From contig JBBITF010000008.1 in the NCBI GenBank assembly GCA_037440925.1, positions 11,617-75,616 on the forward strand: 64,000 nucleotides of DNA, written 5' to 3'. This document shows positions 40,716-49,126 of this stretch, piece after piece. This stretch comes from JAABUE01 sp037440925 (GTDB taxonomy: Bacteria; Chloroflexota; Anaerolineae; Anaerolineales; Villigracilaceae). The notes below the pieces were generated by a model. That model was given only the letters and a program-made list of their open reading frames with translations, had not been told where the DNA came from and did not search any database. Made by a program: the position numbers and the translations under genes. Positions within the stretch are counted from its first letter, which is position 1; every line of letters starts with the position of its first letter.

Positions 40716-41663
40716 TCAGTACCAGATACGGAAGGAAGTGGTCGTGCTGCCTTGCAGGTTGTTGTATGAGACGTAGATGTCTACATAGACCAACTGACCA
40801 TTGGGTTGGTTGGCAAAGGAGAAAGTGATCATCCCTATGCCGCGTTCATTGATGATGAAACTTTGCGATTTGATCTCGCCGGTTGGATAACGGATATTGG
40901 CTACCCCTACCGCTCCGCTGATAGGCTGCAAATTTTGGTCTTGCGCTACGATGTAAATGGTTTGCTGGTCCATGGGCAAGGTAACCGCTTTGGAGGGGAA
41001 AGCCCGGATGAACAGGCTCAAGACCGGTTTTATGCCCGATTGCCCTTGACTCACCGGCCGCAGGAAGGCCGGGTCTTCTCCCAATTTATCGAAGTACACA
41101 CGTCCCAAGTCGGTCAGCCCAACGCGCTGGCCTTCTGGCTGTCCAGGCCTCCATTCGAAGCGTGCTTTTTCGAAGTATTGGACGATGACATTGTTTTGGA
41201 ACTCGAAGGGTGAAATAGGGTAACCGAATTGAGCCAGGCCGCCATTCTGGTCGAAGAATGTCAGGAAAGCATAGCAGATAGAAAAACCTGTCTCGATATA
41301 CTTGCGACAGGCCAGAGGATTGTCAATGACTAATTGTCTGTTTTTCTCGTAAGTGAGGCGACCGAGCGCTGTAAGTTGGACGCGCTGTCCCTCCGGCAGG
41401 TCGGAGCGCAGTTCGAAGCGGGCGCGTTGGAAATATTGGACGATTTTACCGTCGCGGCTGGTAAATTGATCTGTGATAGGGTATCCAAATACCAGAGTTG
41501 GATTGGCCACGCTGCGGTAGTAGCGCAAAAACTCCCCCTGAACGTTATGACCGGTTTGAGGAAAATACTCAATATCTGGCGTCTGTGCTTTCACAGATCC
41601 CCATGCGGATATCCATAGGCACACTGCCACCAATGGCCCTAACCACCAACCTGCTTTACCCAT
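40716..41663 (-). CDS. Secreted protein with GYPI...VQYF repeats
   Basis: A 315-residue exported protein. The signal peptide is WWLGPLVAVCLWISAWGSVKAQ, with likely cleavage after VKA. Two related blocks follow, with FGYPITDQF...VQYFQRARFELR and FGYPISPFE...VQYFEKARFEWR, each ending in an LTALGR or LTDLGR turn. The rest is beta-rich and ends SFRIWY, possibly an Ig-like fold. This repeat type is familiar in secreted Chloroflexota proteins, but no function is known to me. Start ATG 41663 lies 6 nt after TATAAT and lacks a ribosome-binding site. Confidence 0.82.
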   Translation of the reverse strand: MGKAGWWLGPLVAVCLWISAWGSVKAQTPDIEYFPQTGHNVQGEFLRYYRSVANPTLVFGYPITDQFTSRDGKIVQYFQRARFELRSDLPEGQRVQLTALGRLTYEKNRQLVIDNPLACRKYIETGFSICYAFLTFFDQNGGLAQFGYPISPFEFQNNVIVQYFEKARFEWRPGQPEGQRVGLTDLGRVYFDKLGEDPAFLRPVSQGQSGIKPVLSLFIRAFPSKAVTLPMDQQTIYIVAQDQNLQPISGAVGVANIRYPTGEIKSQSFIINERGIGMITFSFANQPNGQLVYVDIYVSYNNLQGSTTTSFRIWY

Positions 41664-41669
41664 ATTCTC

Positions 41670-41675
41670 ATTATA
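41670..41675 (-). promoter_or_regulatory. TATAAT -10 box for the secreted repeat protein
   Basis: A perfect TATAAT ends 6 nt before ATG 41663, implying transcription starts on the start codon itself. The match at the -35 position is weak (ATGTCA at 17 nt). Confidence 0.5.
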
Positions 41676-41707
41676 CACAAATTGGGAGGGTTTGACATTA
41701 CAATTTA

Positions 41708-42895
41708 TTAAGGGCAAGAAAAGGAGATCAACGCCTGCGCGATGCGCTGGGCGGCATGTCCATCTCCAAACGGATTGACGGCTTTGGCCATGCAGGCGTG
41801 CGCTATGGGGTCATCTAGCAAGCGCGTTGCTTCGCTGATAATGCGGGCTGTATCTGTTCCAACCAATCTCAGAACGCCGGCGGTCACGCCTTCTGGCCGT
41901 TCGGTGACTTCGCGCAGCACCAATACCGGTACGCCAAAAGCCGGCGCTTCCTCCTGGATTCCGCCTGAATCTGTCAAAATGAGCGTTGCCCGTTTTTCTA
42001 GATGGACGAGGGGGAGGTAATCTAGCGGCGGCAGCAGGGTGATGTGGGCAGTGTTGCCGAGAATTCTTTTCACCGGTTCTTGCACGTGTGGGTTGAGATG
42101 CACAGGATAGATGATTTCGACATCTCCGCGTGCAGCCAGTTGTGCCAGGGCGTGGCAAATGTTTTCTAGCGGCTGACCGAAATTTTCCCGGCGGTGGGCA
42201 GTTACAAGGACAAGCCGTCTCGTCGGGGGAGGGGGCGTCTCAAATGTTGGCGCATTGGGCATTTTAGACGAATGACCATCGGCCGCATGACTATCGGACT
42301 CTACCCCCAATTTTTCGAGCAAATGCGTGACTTCTTGCGGGGGAGGTTGCCCGGCAACTACATTTAATGCATCAATGACAGGGTTGCCTGTGACTTGGAT
42401 GATGTCGTCTGGAACGCCCTCGCGCAATAGATTCTGGCGCGCTTGTTCGGTAGGAGCAAAATGCAGGTCGGCAATGACGCCTGCCACGCGGCGGTTGATT
42501 TCTTCTGGGAAGGGCTGCCATTTGTCATGGGTGCGCAGGCCGGCCTCCACGTGTCCAAAATGGATGCGGCGATAATAAGCCAGCAGGGAGGTAATGGCTA
42601 CGGTGGTGGTATCGCCCTGCGCCAGTATCCAATCTGGTTGGAAATCAGCCAGCACAGCATCTAAGTGAGTGAAAATGGCGGCGCTGAGTTCGGCCAGCGA
42701 TTGATCTGGCCTCATCAGATCCAGGTCGTAGTCTGGCCGAATGTCGAATAAGGATAATACTTGATCGAGCATTTCGCGGTGTTGGGCAGTGACGCAGATG
42801 CGCGCTTCTACGCCAGGCGTTCGGGCCAAGCGCTGCACTACCGGCGCCATTTTGACCGCCTCAGGGCGGGTGCCAAAAACAGAAAGGACTTTCAT
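41708..42895 (-). CDS. wecB: UDP-N-acetylglucosamine 2-epimerase
   Basis: WecB interconverts UDP-GlcNAc and UDP-ManNAc, a precursor of cell-surface polysaccharide. The 395-residue protein starts MKVLSVFGTRPEAVKMAPVV and has CVTAQHREMLDQVL, QGDTTTVA, HVEAGLRT, PEEINRR and TDSGGIQEEAP, all hallmark motifs. An insertion of about 30 residues (around residue 210, rich in Ser/Pro/Thr) separates the two domains. ATG 42895 overlaps the wecC stop by 4 nt, so the two are translationally coupled. Confidence 0.94.
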   Translation of the reverse strand: MKVLSVFGTRPEAVKMAPVVQRLARTPGVEARICVTAQHREMLDQVLSLFDIRPDYDLDLMRPDQSLAELSAAIFTHLDAVLADFQPDWILAQGDTTTVAITSLLAYYRRIHFGHVEAGLRTHDKWQPFPEEINRRVAGVIADLHFAPTEQARQNLLREGVPDDIIQVTGNPVIDALNVVAGQPPPQEVTHLLEKLGVESDSHAADGHSSKMPNAPTFETPPPPTRRLVLVTAHRRENFGQPLENICHALAQLAARGDVEIIYPVHLNPHVQEPVKRILGNTAHITLLPPLDYLPLVHLEKRATLILTDSGGIQEEAPAFGVPVLVLREVTERPEGVTAGVLRLVGTDTARIISEATRLLDDPIAHACMAKAVNPFGDGHAAQRIAQALISFSCP

Positions 42896-44208
42896 GCGCT
42901 GAAGGTTTTTTTCCCGTCTCCCAGGCGCAGGATGCGGAAGCCGGCTTTTTCCCACGTTTCTCTTGGCCATGCGTTGACCGTATCTACCACTATGCGGGCA
43001 GAGGTCATCTTGGCTACTTCGGCGGGCTTCATTTGGGCAAATTGTGTGTGGCGCACTAACAGCAGGATAATTTCTGCATCGTGGAGCGCTTCTTGAAAGG
43101 AGGCTGCCATGGGGATACCCGGCAATCCCTCGACTTTGAACGGTTCGTACGCCCGAACGCTTGCTCCCGCGTCTAGAAGCAGATGCACTGCTTCGGCGGC
43201 TGGGCTTTCGCGCAAGTCGTCCACATCTGGCTTGTAGGCCAGGCCAAGCGCAGCAATCTTTTTGCCTTTCAACGAACCCTGCGCTTTTTGGACGAGCGCC
43301 ATCACATAATGGGGCTGTTCGTCATTGACTTTGCGGGCTGTGTAAATCAAGGGAGTGAGGTCGGGAGCGGCCTCCACGAAGAACCATGGATCTACGCTGA
43401 TGCAATGTCCGCCTACGCCCGGTCCTGGCGAAAGGATTTTGACGCGCGGATGGCGGTTTGCTAGCGAGACGGCCTCCCATATGTCTACTCCGAAGCGTTC
43501 GGCCAGCCGAGAAAACTCGTTGGCAATAGCAATGTTGACATCCCGATAGGTGTTTTCCATCAACTTGACCATTTCGGCGGTGGTCGCGTCGGTTTGAATG
43601 ATCTCGCCTTTGACAAATACAGAGTATAGCGCTGCCCCTGCCTGCGCCGATTCGGGTGTCACCCCGCCGATGACTCGGGCGTTTTCAATCAGTTCGCGCA
43701 AAATTTGTCCAGGTAGCACGCGCTCTGGCGAGTAGACCAGGTAAAAATCCGTACCTGCCTTTAGGCCAGATTTTTCCAAGATGGGCGCGACCAGGTCAAC
43801 AGTTGTGCGCGGCGGCGAAGTGGATTCCAGCACGACCAGGTTGCCTCTTCGCAAGAAGGGCAGAATGGCTTCGGTGGCTGAAGTCACGGCGCGCATATCT
43901 GCCAATTTGTAAGGCTCGCCGTTAAATTGGCCGGTTTTGTCGCCATAGAATGGCGTAGGGACGGCAATGATAAAAGCATCTGCTTCTTCAGGCTTTTCGC
44001 TGATGCTCAATTTTCCCGATTTTACGGCTGCTTCGACCAGCGTACGCAGCCCCGGCTCATGGATGTGAACGCTGCCATTTCTCAACGTTTCTACAATTTG
44101 TAGGTTGACATCTACGCCGACGACTTCCAAGCCGTGGGTAGCAAAGGTGGAGGCGGTAGGCAGACCAATGTAGCCCAGCCCGAGGACGCAGATTTTTTTG
44201 ATGTTCAC
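42892..44208 (-). CDS. wecC: UDP-N-acetyl-D-mannosaminuronate dehydrogenase
   Basis: A nucleotide-sugar dehydrogenase that oxidises UDP-ManNAc twice to UDP-ManNAcA; the coupled wecB makes its substrate. The 438-residue protein has the NAD loop VLGLGYIGLPTA, LENTYRDVNIAIANEFSRLAE, GVGGHCISVDPWF with the catalytic Cys, and GLAYKPDVDDLRESPA. The start is GTG 44208, chosen because AAGGAG lies 8 nt ahead and homology begins there. Confidence 0.93.
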   Translation of the reverse strand: MNIKKICVLGLGYIGLPTASTFATHGLEVVGVDVNLQIVETLRNGSVHIHEPGLRTLVEAAVKSGKLSISEKPEEADAFIIAVPTPFYGDKTGQFNGEPYKLADMRAVTSATEAILPFLRRGNLVVLESTSPPRTTVDLVAPILEKSGLKAGTDFYLVYSPERVLPGQILRELIENARVIGGVTPESAQAGAALYSVFVKGEIIQTDATTAEMVKLMENTYRDVNIAIANEFSRLAERFGVDIWEAVSLANRHPRVKILSPGPGVGGHCISVDPWFFVEAAPDLTPLIYTARKVNDEQPHYVMALVQKAQGSLKGKKIAALGLAYKPDVDDLRESPAAEAVHLLLDAGASVRAYEPFKVEGLPGIPMAASFQEALHDAEIILLLVRHTQFAQMKPAEVAKMTSARIVVDTVNAWPRETWEKAGFRILRLGDGKKTFSA

Positions 44209-44285
44209 GTGTACTCCTTGTGCGCAAGTATATAGTATTACCGCACAATGTTTGCGTCGTTTGCGCAAATCTTGTATGGCAACAT

Positions 44286-44334
44286 TGTACCGCCAGGCTT
44301 TGCTTGGCAAGGCCGACCATAGGTCGGTGGTACA
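44286..44334. repeat. Double-hairpin repeat in the wecC upstream region
   Basis: TGTACC at 44286-44291 and GGTACA at 44329-44334 enclose two hairpins: GCCAGG-CTTTG-CTTGGC and CCGACC-ATA-GGTCGG. The layout (a hairpin with a CTTTG loop, then a hairpin with a 3-nt loop) is that of the 58-nt units at 37048, with different stem sequences. The rest of the 335-nt divergent region (44209-44543) holds no gene, only promoters. Confidence 0.65.
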
Positions 44335-44499
44335 TCAGTCACTTCTGGCTGCGGCTGGAGACCGCGCTATGTATTATACAACAGCAAACGAGCCAAAACT
44401 TTTGCTTGCCAAGTGCTTAGATGATTGTGAAGACATGTTCTTATGTGCCTTCTCAATCAAAGAAGCAGAAAAGCGCAAAATATCCCGCGCCCCGATTGA

Positions 44500-44527
44500 T
44501 TGAGATGATTCGTTCTTGTTGTATAAT
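44500..44527 (+). promoter_or_regulatory. Promoter of the short NfeD gene
   Basis: TTGAGA at 44500-44505 and a perfect TATAAT at 44522-44527 are separated by 16 nt. The start codon at 44544 follows 16 nt later with GGAGGA in between, so this leader is short but carries a ribosome-binding site. Confidence 0.65.
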
Positions 44528-44543
44528 GGAATTGGAGGACAAA

Positions 44544-45137
44544 ATGGACTTCCTGCTCAATCCAAATGTGACTTATCTTTGTTTGTTAGGCGGCATCTTT
44601 TTGGGGCTGCTTGCTATGGTCTCTCCAGGAACAGGAATGTTAGAAGTAGGCGCTTTTTTTTGTTTAGCATTGGCCGGCTATGCGGTTTACAATCGTTCTA
44701 TCAACTTGTGGGCCTTGCTCATCCTTCTGTTGAGCGTCTTCCCCTTTTTGCTTGCTATTCGGAAGCCAAAGCGCGAATTCTTATTGGCATTGTCTCTTCT
44801 GGGATTGGTCATTGGGTCTGTTTTCCTGTTTGCCACCCAAGGCTGGAAGCCAGAGGTCAACCCTCTCCTGGCGCTGGTTTCCTCTGGGTTATTTGTTGGT
44901 TTTGTTTGGCTGGCGGTGCGCAAGACTTTGCAGGCGGCAGATGCTCCCCCTGCGCACAACCTGGCGACCCTGGAAGGACAAATTGGCGAAGCGAAGACCC
45001 CCATCCATCATGAAGGCTCGGTGCAGGTAGGTGGAGAACTGTGGAGCGCGCGTAGCGACACCCTCATTCCGCAGGGGAGTATTGTCCGTGTGATTGGACG
45101 GAACGGATTTATTTTGGAGGTGAAAAGGGAAAAATGA
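44544..45137 (+). CDS. Short NfeD-family membrane protein
   Basis: A 197-residue NfeD protein without a protease domain: four to five membrane helices (about 12-118) and a C-terminal OB-fold (about 140-197, GQIGEAKTPIHHEGSVQVGGELWSA; then IVRVIGRNGFILEVK). Short NfeD proteins are the usual partner of stomatin-like proteins, and the next gene encodes a slipin. It follows the promoter at 44500-44527. ATG 44544 was chosen over upstream readings because GGAGGA is well spaced. Confidence 0.88.
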   Translation: MDFLLNPNVTYLCLLGGIFLGLLAMVSPGTGMLEVGAFFCLALAGYAVYNRSINLWALLILLLSVFPFLLAIRKPKREFLLALSLLGLVIGSVFLFATQGWKPEVNPLLALVSSGLFVGFVWLAVRKTLQAADAPPAHNLATLEGQIGEAKTPIHHEGSVQVGGELWSARSDTLIPQGSIVRVIGRNGFILEVKREK

Positions 45138-45224
45138 CAAATGACAGGGTGCTTAAATTGCAAGCCTGTAAATTGAAAAGAGCGCTTTTCGTTACAATAT
45201 CTCTGTGTATATAAGGAGTGAAAA

Positions 45225-46127
45225 ATGGAAGGTATTTTAACCAATTCTGCAATTTGCCTGGTAGGTGCGGTGATCTTGGTAGGTTTTGTTTTTTTAGCCA
45301 ATGCCATCCGTATCGTGCCAGAGTATCAGCGGCTGGTGGTCTTTCGCTTAGGTCGTTGTATTGGACAAAAGGGGCCAGGCCTGATCTTGCTCATCCCAGT
45401 CATTGACCGCGCTGTTAAGGTGGATTTGCGCGAGCAGGTCCGCGAGATTCCACATCAAACGGCCATTACCAAGGATAATGCCGGCATTTCGGTAGACTTC
45501 ATCTGGTATTACAAGGTGCTCGACCCGACCGAGTCGGTGCTGCAAGTGGGCAACTTCGAAGCGGCAGCCCAGGGCATGGCAACCACTACCTTGCGCGCTG
45601 TGATTGGCGCTATCATTTTGGATGATGTCCTCTCCGAGCGCGAGCATATCAACTCTATGCTGCGGACCCGCCTGGACGAAGTGACCGAACGTTGGGGCGT
45701 CAAAGTAACCAATGTTGAAATCCGCGAGATTATCCCGCCGCGCGAGATCCAAGAAGCGATGAACCGCCAGATGTCGGCCGAGCGCATCCGCCGCGCGGTG
45801 GTGACCGAATCCACCGGTACGCGCGAGGCAGCCATCAATGTGGCCGAAGGCGAGAAGCAGGCGGCCATCTTGCGCGCGGAAGGCTCCAAACAGTCTGCCA
45901 TCTTGGAGGCCGAAGGACAACGCCAGGCGCAGGAATTGAAGGCGCAAGGCTTTGCCAAGGCATTGGAACACATCTTTGAGGCCGCAAAATTGGTTGACCA
46001 AAAGACCATGACGCTGCAATATTTCGAGACATTGAAGTCCATTGGCACGAGCCCGGCTACCAAGTACATCTTCCCGATGGAATTTACCAGCATGATCGAG
46101 AAATTCGTGCAAGGGGAAAAGAGATAG
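45225..46127 (+). CDS. Slipin / stomatin-like SPFH protein
   Basis: A 300-residue SPFH protein with one N-terminal hairpin helix (AICLVGAVILVGFVFLAN), then VPEYQRLVVFRLGRCIGQKGPGL, PHQTAITKDNAGISVDFIWYYKV, and MNRQMSAERIRRAVVTESTG of the stomatin core. A coiled-coil tail follows. With the NfeD gene 88 nt upstream it forms a known pair thought to shape membrane domains. AAGGAG precedes ATG 45225. Confidence 0.92.
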   Translation: MEGILTNSAICLVGAVILVGFVFLANAIRIVPEYQRLVVFRLGRCIGQKGPGLILLIPVIDRAVKVDLREQVREIPHQTAITKDNAGISVDFIWYYKVLDPTESVLQVGNFEAAAQGMATTTLRAVIGAIILDDVLSEREHINSMLRTRLDEVTERWGVKVTNVEIREIIPPREIQEAMNRQMSAERIRRAVVTESTGTREAAINVAEGEKQAAILRAEGSKQSAILEAEGQRQAQELKAQGFAKALEHIFEAAKLVDQKTMTLQYFETLKSIGTSPATKYIFPMEFTSMIEKFVQGEKR

Positions 46128-46146
46128 GGTTGGTTAAGTGAAGTAA

Positions 46147-46184
46147 AATAGAAGCCTCTTGCCGTCTGGCGAGGAGCTTCTATT
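46147..46184 (+). terminator. Hairpin between slipin and GNAT genes
   Basis: AATAGAAGC at 46147-46155 pairs with GCTTCTATT at 46176-46184, with further imperfect pairing inside. It follows the slipin stop by 20 nt and has only a short T-run (TTTG), so termination may be partial. The right half includes the GAGGAG at 46171-46176 that would serve the next gene. Confidence 0.5.
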
Positions 46185-46191
46185 TGTGCTT

Positions 46192-46638
46192 ATGGACATT
46201 TTCCCCGCTTCCTTCCGCGACTTGAACGCGCTGCGGCGGCTCGAACATGCCTGTTTCGATCGGGATGCCTGGTCGCTATTCGATCTGGTCGCTGTGTTGA
46301 CGTTCCCAGACGTGGTGCGTTTGAAGGCTGTTGCGGATGGACAGATGGTGGGTTTCATTGCTGGAGATCCTCGTCCTTCTCAAGGGTTTTCGTGGATAGC
46401 CACCATTGGGGTTTTGCCTGAATACCGTGGCAATGGAATAGGGCGCGCTTTGTTGCAAGAATGCGAGAAAAGACTGCATACTCCGCGTATACGCCTCAGC
46501 GTGCGCATAGGGAATACCGTTGCTATTCGGTTATATGAGCAAGAAGGCTATCGGCATACTGACATCTGGCGCGCCTATTACAACGATGGCGAGGATGCGC
46601 TGGTGATGGAGAAAAGTGTGGAGTTCAAAAATGGTTGA
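46192..46638 (+). CDS. GNAT-family N-acetyltransferase
   Basis: A 148-residue acetyl-CoA-dependent acetyltransferase. The acetyl-CoA loop is VLPEYRGNGIGRALL (about 81-95), followed by LSVRIGNTVAIRLYEQEGY, as in RimI-like proteins that acetylate protein N-termini; the substrate is not certain. The start is ATG 46192 or GTG 46186, both just after the hairpin at 46147-46184. The stop overlaps the next gene. Confidence 0.85.
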   Translation: MDIFPASFRDLNALRRLEHACFDRDAWSLFDLVAVLTFPDVVRLKAVADGQMVGFIAGDPRPSQGFSWIATIGVLPEYRGNGIGRALLQECEKRLHTPRIRLSVRIGNTVAIRLYEQEGYRHTDIWRAYYNDGEDALVMEKSVEFKNG

Positions 46639-47644
46639 TTCGCCTACGTCTCGAGGCAGGTTATTGGCCTTTGATGCTCTGCGTGTCTTGGCTGTGCTTT
46701 TACTTTTGTTTCATCACAGTAATTTGTATGACCATCCTGTTTTGGGAGTATCGTTACAGCCCTTAGAAACTTATATTGGCCTCTTTTTGAATGGGTCTTT
46801 CTTCTTCACGGCTGGCTATTTCATGCTTCTTTCTTTGCAACGTCGAAAGAATGCATTGCTGTCTTTTTATCAATCAAAGGTGGTTAGGATTTTGCCACCT
46901 TATTGGCTGGCATTGTTGTTGTTTGTCTACATTGTAGGGATTACCCTGAGGAAAAGAGACGTTCTCATTTATGCGCTGGGATTGCAAGCCATTTTCTCCC
47001 CGTCGGTCGCCAAGCCTGTACTCACTTTATGGTTTGTAGGTGTAATCGTTCTCTATTATATTGTCTTTGCTCTTATCTTGCGTTATGCTCGAACGACTTT
47101 TTTGCGTGTACTAAGCATGGCTGGGTTTTTTGGCTTGTCTTACCTGTTTCATTTCTTCACCGATTTATTCGATGACCGTTTTTTTCTCTATTTCTTTATC
47201 TTTGCTGCAGGCATCTTAGTTGCAGATTCCCGTCAATTGACCGGCTTTTTGCTTTCCAGGAAAGGAGTTGGACTGCGCTTGCTGGTTGCGCTTGCTGCTT
47301 GGTTTGTGTTCTATTGGGCTTTGAAAAACAATCTTGCATCTGTCTTTTATGCTGCGTGTGCCGATAGTTTCATCTTGACCTGGATTGTTTTTGTTGTGGC
47401 TCTCTTTTCCGGTGAAAAACAAAAACCGTTACATCCTATGTGGAGCGCAGTCGCTTATGCTTCTTTTTTCATTTACCTGTTCCACAGACCTGTCTGGCAA
47501 ATCTTGGTTGACCTCTTCGACGTGCCATTTGGTAGTTTAGCCGACGCTTTGTGGAAATTCCTGCCTGGTTCCTTGCTTACAATTTTCCTGGCTTATTACC
47601 TTCAAAAAGGATATGATTGGCTTGTTGTAAAACTGAAATGGTAA
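46631..47644 (+). CDS. Membrane acyltransferase (acyltransferase 3 family)
   Basis: A 337-residue membrane protein with about ten helices and the acyltransferase-3 opening LLAFDALRVLAVLLLLFHHSN, with the catalytic His in helix 1, then GSFFFTAGYFML and KVVRILPPYWLA. Such enzymes O-acylate polysaccharides, antibiotics or lipids; the target is unknown. It overlaps the GNAT gene by 8 nt, with GGAG ahead of ATG 46631. Confidence 0.85.
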   Translation: MVDSPTSRGRLLAFDALRVLAVLLLLFHHSNLYDHPVLGVSLQPLETYIGLFLNGSFFFTAGYFMLLSLQRRKNALLSFYQSKVVRILPPYWLALLLFVYIVGITLRKRDVLIYALGLQAIFSPSVAKPVLTLWFVGVIVLYYIVFALILRYARTTFLRVLSMAGFFGLSYLFHFFTDLFDDRFFLYFFIFAAGILVADSRQLTGFLLSRKGVGLRLLVALAAWFVFYWALKNNLASVFYAACADSFILTWIVFVVALFSGEKQKPLHPMWSAVAYASFFIYLFHRPVWQILVDLFDVPFGSLADALWKFLPGSLLTIFLAYYLQKGYDWLVVKLKW

Positions 47645-47647
47645 ATA

Positions 47648-47681
47648 CACCCTTGCAGACGTGTGTATCGTTGTAAGGGTG
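47648..47681 (+). repeat. Imperfect inverted repeat before the alkaline-phosphatase-superfamily gene
   Basis: CACCCTTGCA at 47648-47657 pairs with TTGTAAGGGTG at 47671-47681 with one mismatch. It lies between a stop and the next start; no T-run follows. Confidence 0.4.
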
Positions 47682-47701
47682 AATCATGAAGAAACTTATT
47701 T

Positions 47702-49122
47702 ATGAAAAACCAAATTACCAGACGCGATTTCTTAAAGTTAGCCGGTTTACTGCCTCTCAGCATGGCTGCGCCTCGCTTCATGGACTGGGAAGATGCGCTT
47801 AGGCAGTCGCCAGGCAAGCCCCAGAACGTGATTATTGTTGTTTTCGATGCTTTGTCTGCTCACAATATACCGTTATACGGATACCAGCGCGACACCATGC
47901 CCAACCTGTCCAGGCTGGCGGAACGGGCGGTGGTGTACCACAATCACTATGCGGGCGGGAATTTCACTGTGCCAGGCACTGCCTCGCTGCTCACCGGCGC
48001 GCAGCCTTGGTCGCATCGCGCCTTCCAGGCCAATGGAACGGTGCAGGAGTCCTTTACGGACAAGAGCATCTTTTCCGCTTATGGGAACTATTACCGCCTC
48101 TCCTATTCCCATAACCCCTGGGTGAACGCGATCATGCGGCAGTTCGAAAGCCAGGTGGATCAGTACATCCCCCGCAAAGAGTATTTCTTGTCCAATGACC
48201 CTGCCGGGCAGGGGACAGGCTCTTTCTTGACCAGCGACGCTTTCCTCCCCGCACTCTTTGGCAACGACGAGGATATCGCCTCTGTGAGTTGGATTCGTAC
48301 TATCAAGCGCCAGCAAGACGGTTATTCATATTCCCTCTTCCTTTCCCACTTGCAAGAATATCTCAAAGCCAGGCAGTTGGCTGCTCTCGACAAGTACGCA
48401 GCCTTCTTCCCGCGCGGACTGCCCAGCGACAATTACTACGAGTTCCTGCTCGAAGACGCCATAGACGCGCTTGCCGGCCTGCTGCCTGCCGTACCACAGC
48501 CGTTCATAGGCTATTTCCANNNNNNNNNNNNNNNNNNNNNNNNNNNNNNNNNNNNNNNNNNNNNNNNNNNNNNNNNNNNNNNNNNNNNNNNNNNNNNNNN
48601 NNNNNNNNNNNNNNNNNNNTGTTCGAGCGCGGCATCGAAGGTCACCGCACGCCCGTGCTGTACCAGCCTTTGATTCATATCCCCTTGCTCATTTTTGAGC
48701 CGCAGCGTGCCTCCAGAATGGATGTCTACGCCAACACCAGCGCCATAGACGTGCTGCCGACCCTCCTGCAGGTCACCGGGCAGCGAGCGGCAGAATGGGT
48801 CGAGGGGCAGGTTCTCCCGCCCTTTGCCGCCTCTGAGCCGGACCCGGGGCGCAGTCTCTACGTCGTCCATGCCGAAAAGAACGAACAACTCGCCCCCCTC
48901 ACGGTCGGCACGTACGCCCTCATCAAGGGGCGCTATAAATTGACGGCTTTCTTCGGCTACAAAGAATTGGCAGAAGGCAAAGAACGAGTAGAATTGTATG
49001 ACCTGGAAAACGACCCGGAAGAGTTGCACGACCTGTATCCCGTCGAAATAGGCCTCACGGCAGACCTCCTGGCCGAATTGAAAGCCAAATTGGATGAAGT
49101 GAACCAGCCTTATCGAAAGTAG
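47702..49122 (+). CDS. Tat-exported alkaline-phosphatase-superfamily protein (sulfatase-like), interrupted by a gap
   Basis: The protein begins with a Tat signal, ITRRDFLKLAGLLPLSMA. The fold is the sulfatase/alkaline-phosphatase type: VIIVVFDALSAHNIPLYGY holds the first metal Asp and the C-terminal half has DVLPTLLQVTGQ, LIKGRYKLTAFFG and ELYDLENDPEELHDLYP. In true sulfatases the nucleophile motif is C/S-x-P-x-R; here it is TVPGTASLLTG, giving Thr89 as in phosphoryl- or phosphoglycerol-transferring relatives. The N gap at 48520-48619 splits the gene and the two halves are in different frames, so the true gap length is not 100. About 440 residues are visible. Confidence 0.82.
48520..48619. 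other. Assembly gap (100 N)
   Basis: Exactly 100 unknown bases inside the sulfatase-like gene. The reading frame changes across it, which shows the placeholder length is wrong. Confidence 0.99.
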
Positions 49123-49126
49123 ACCT

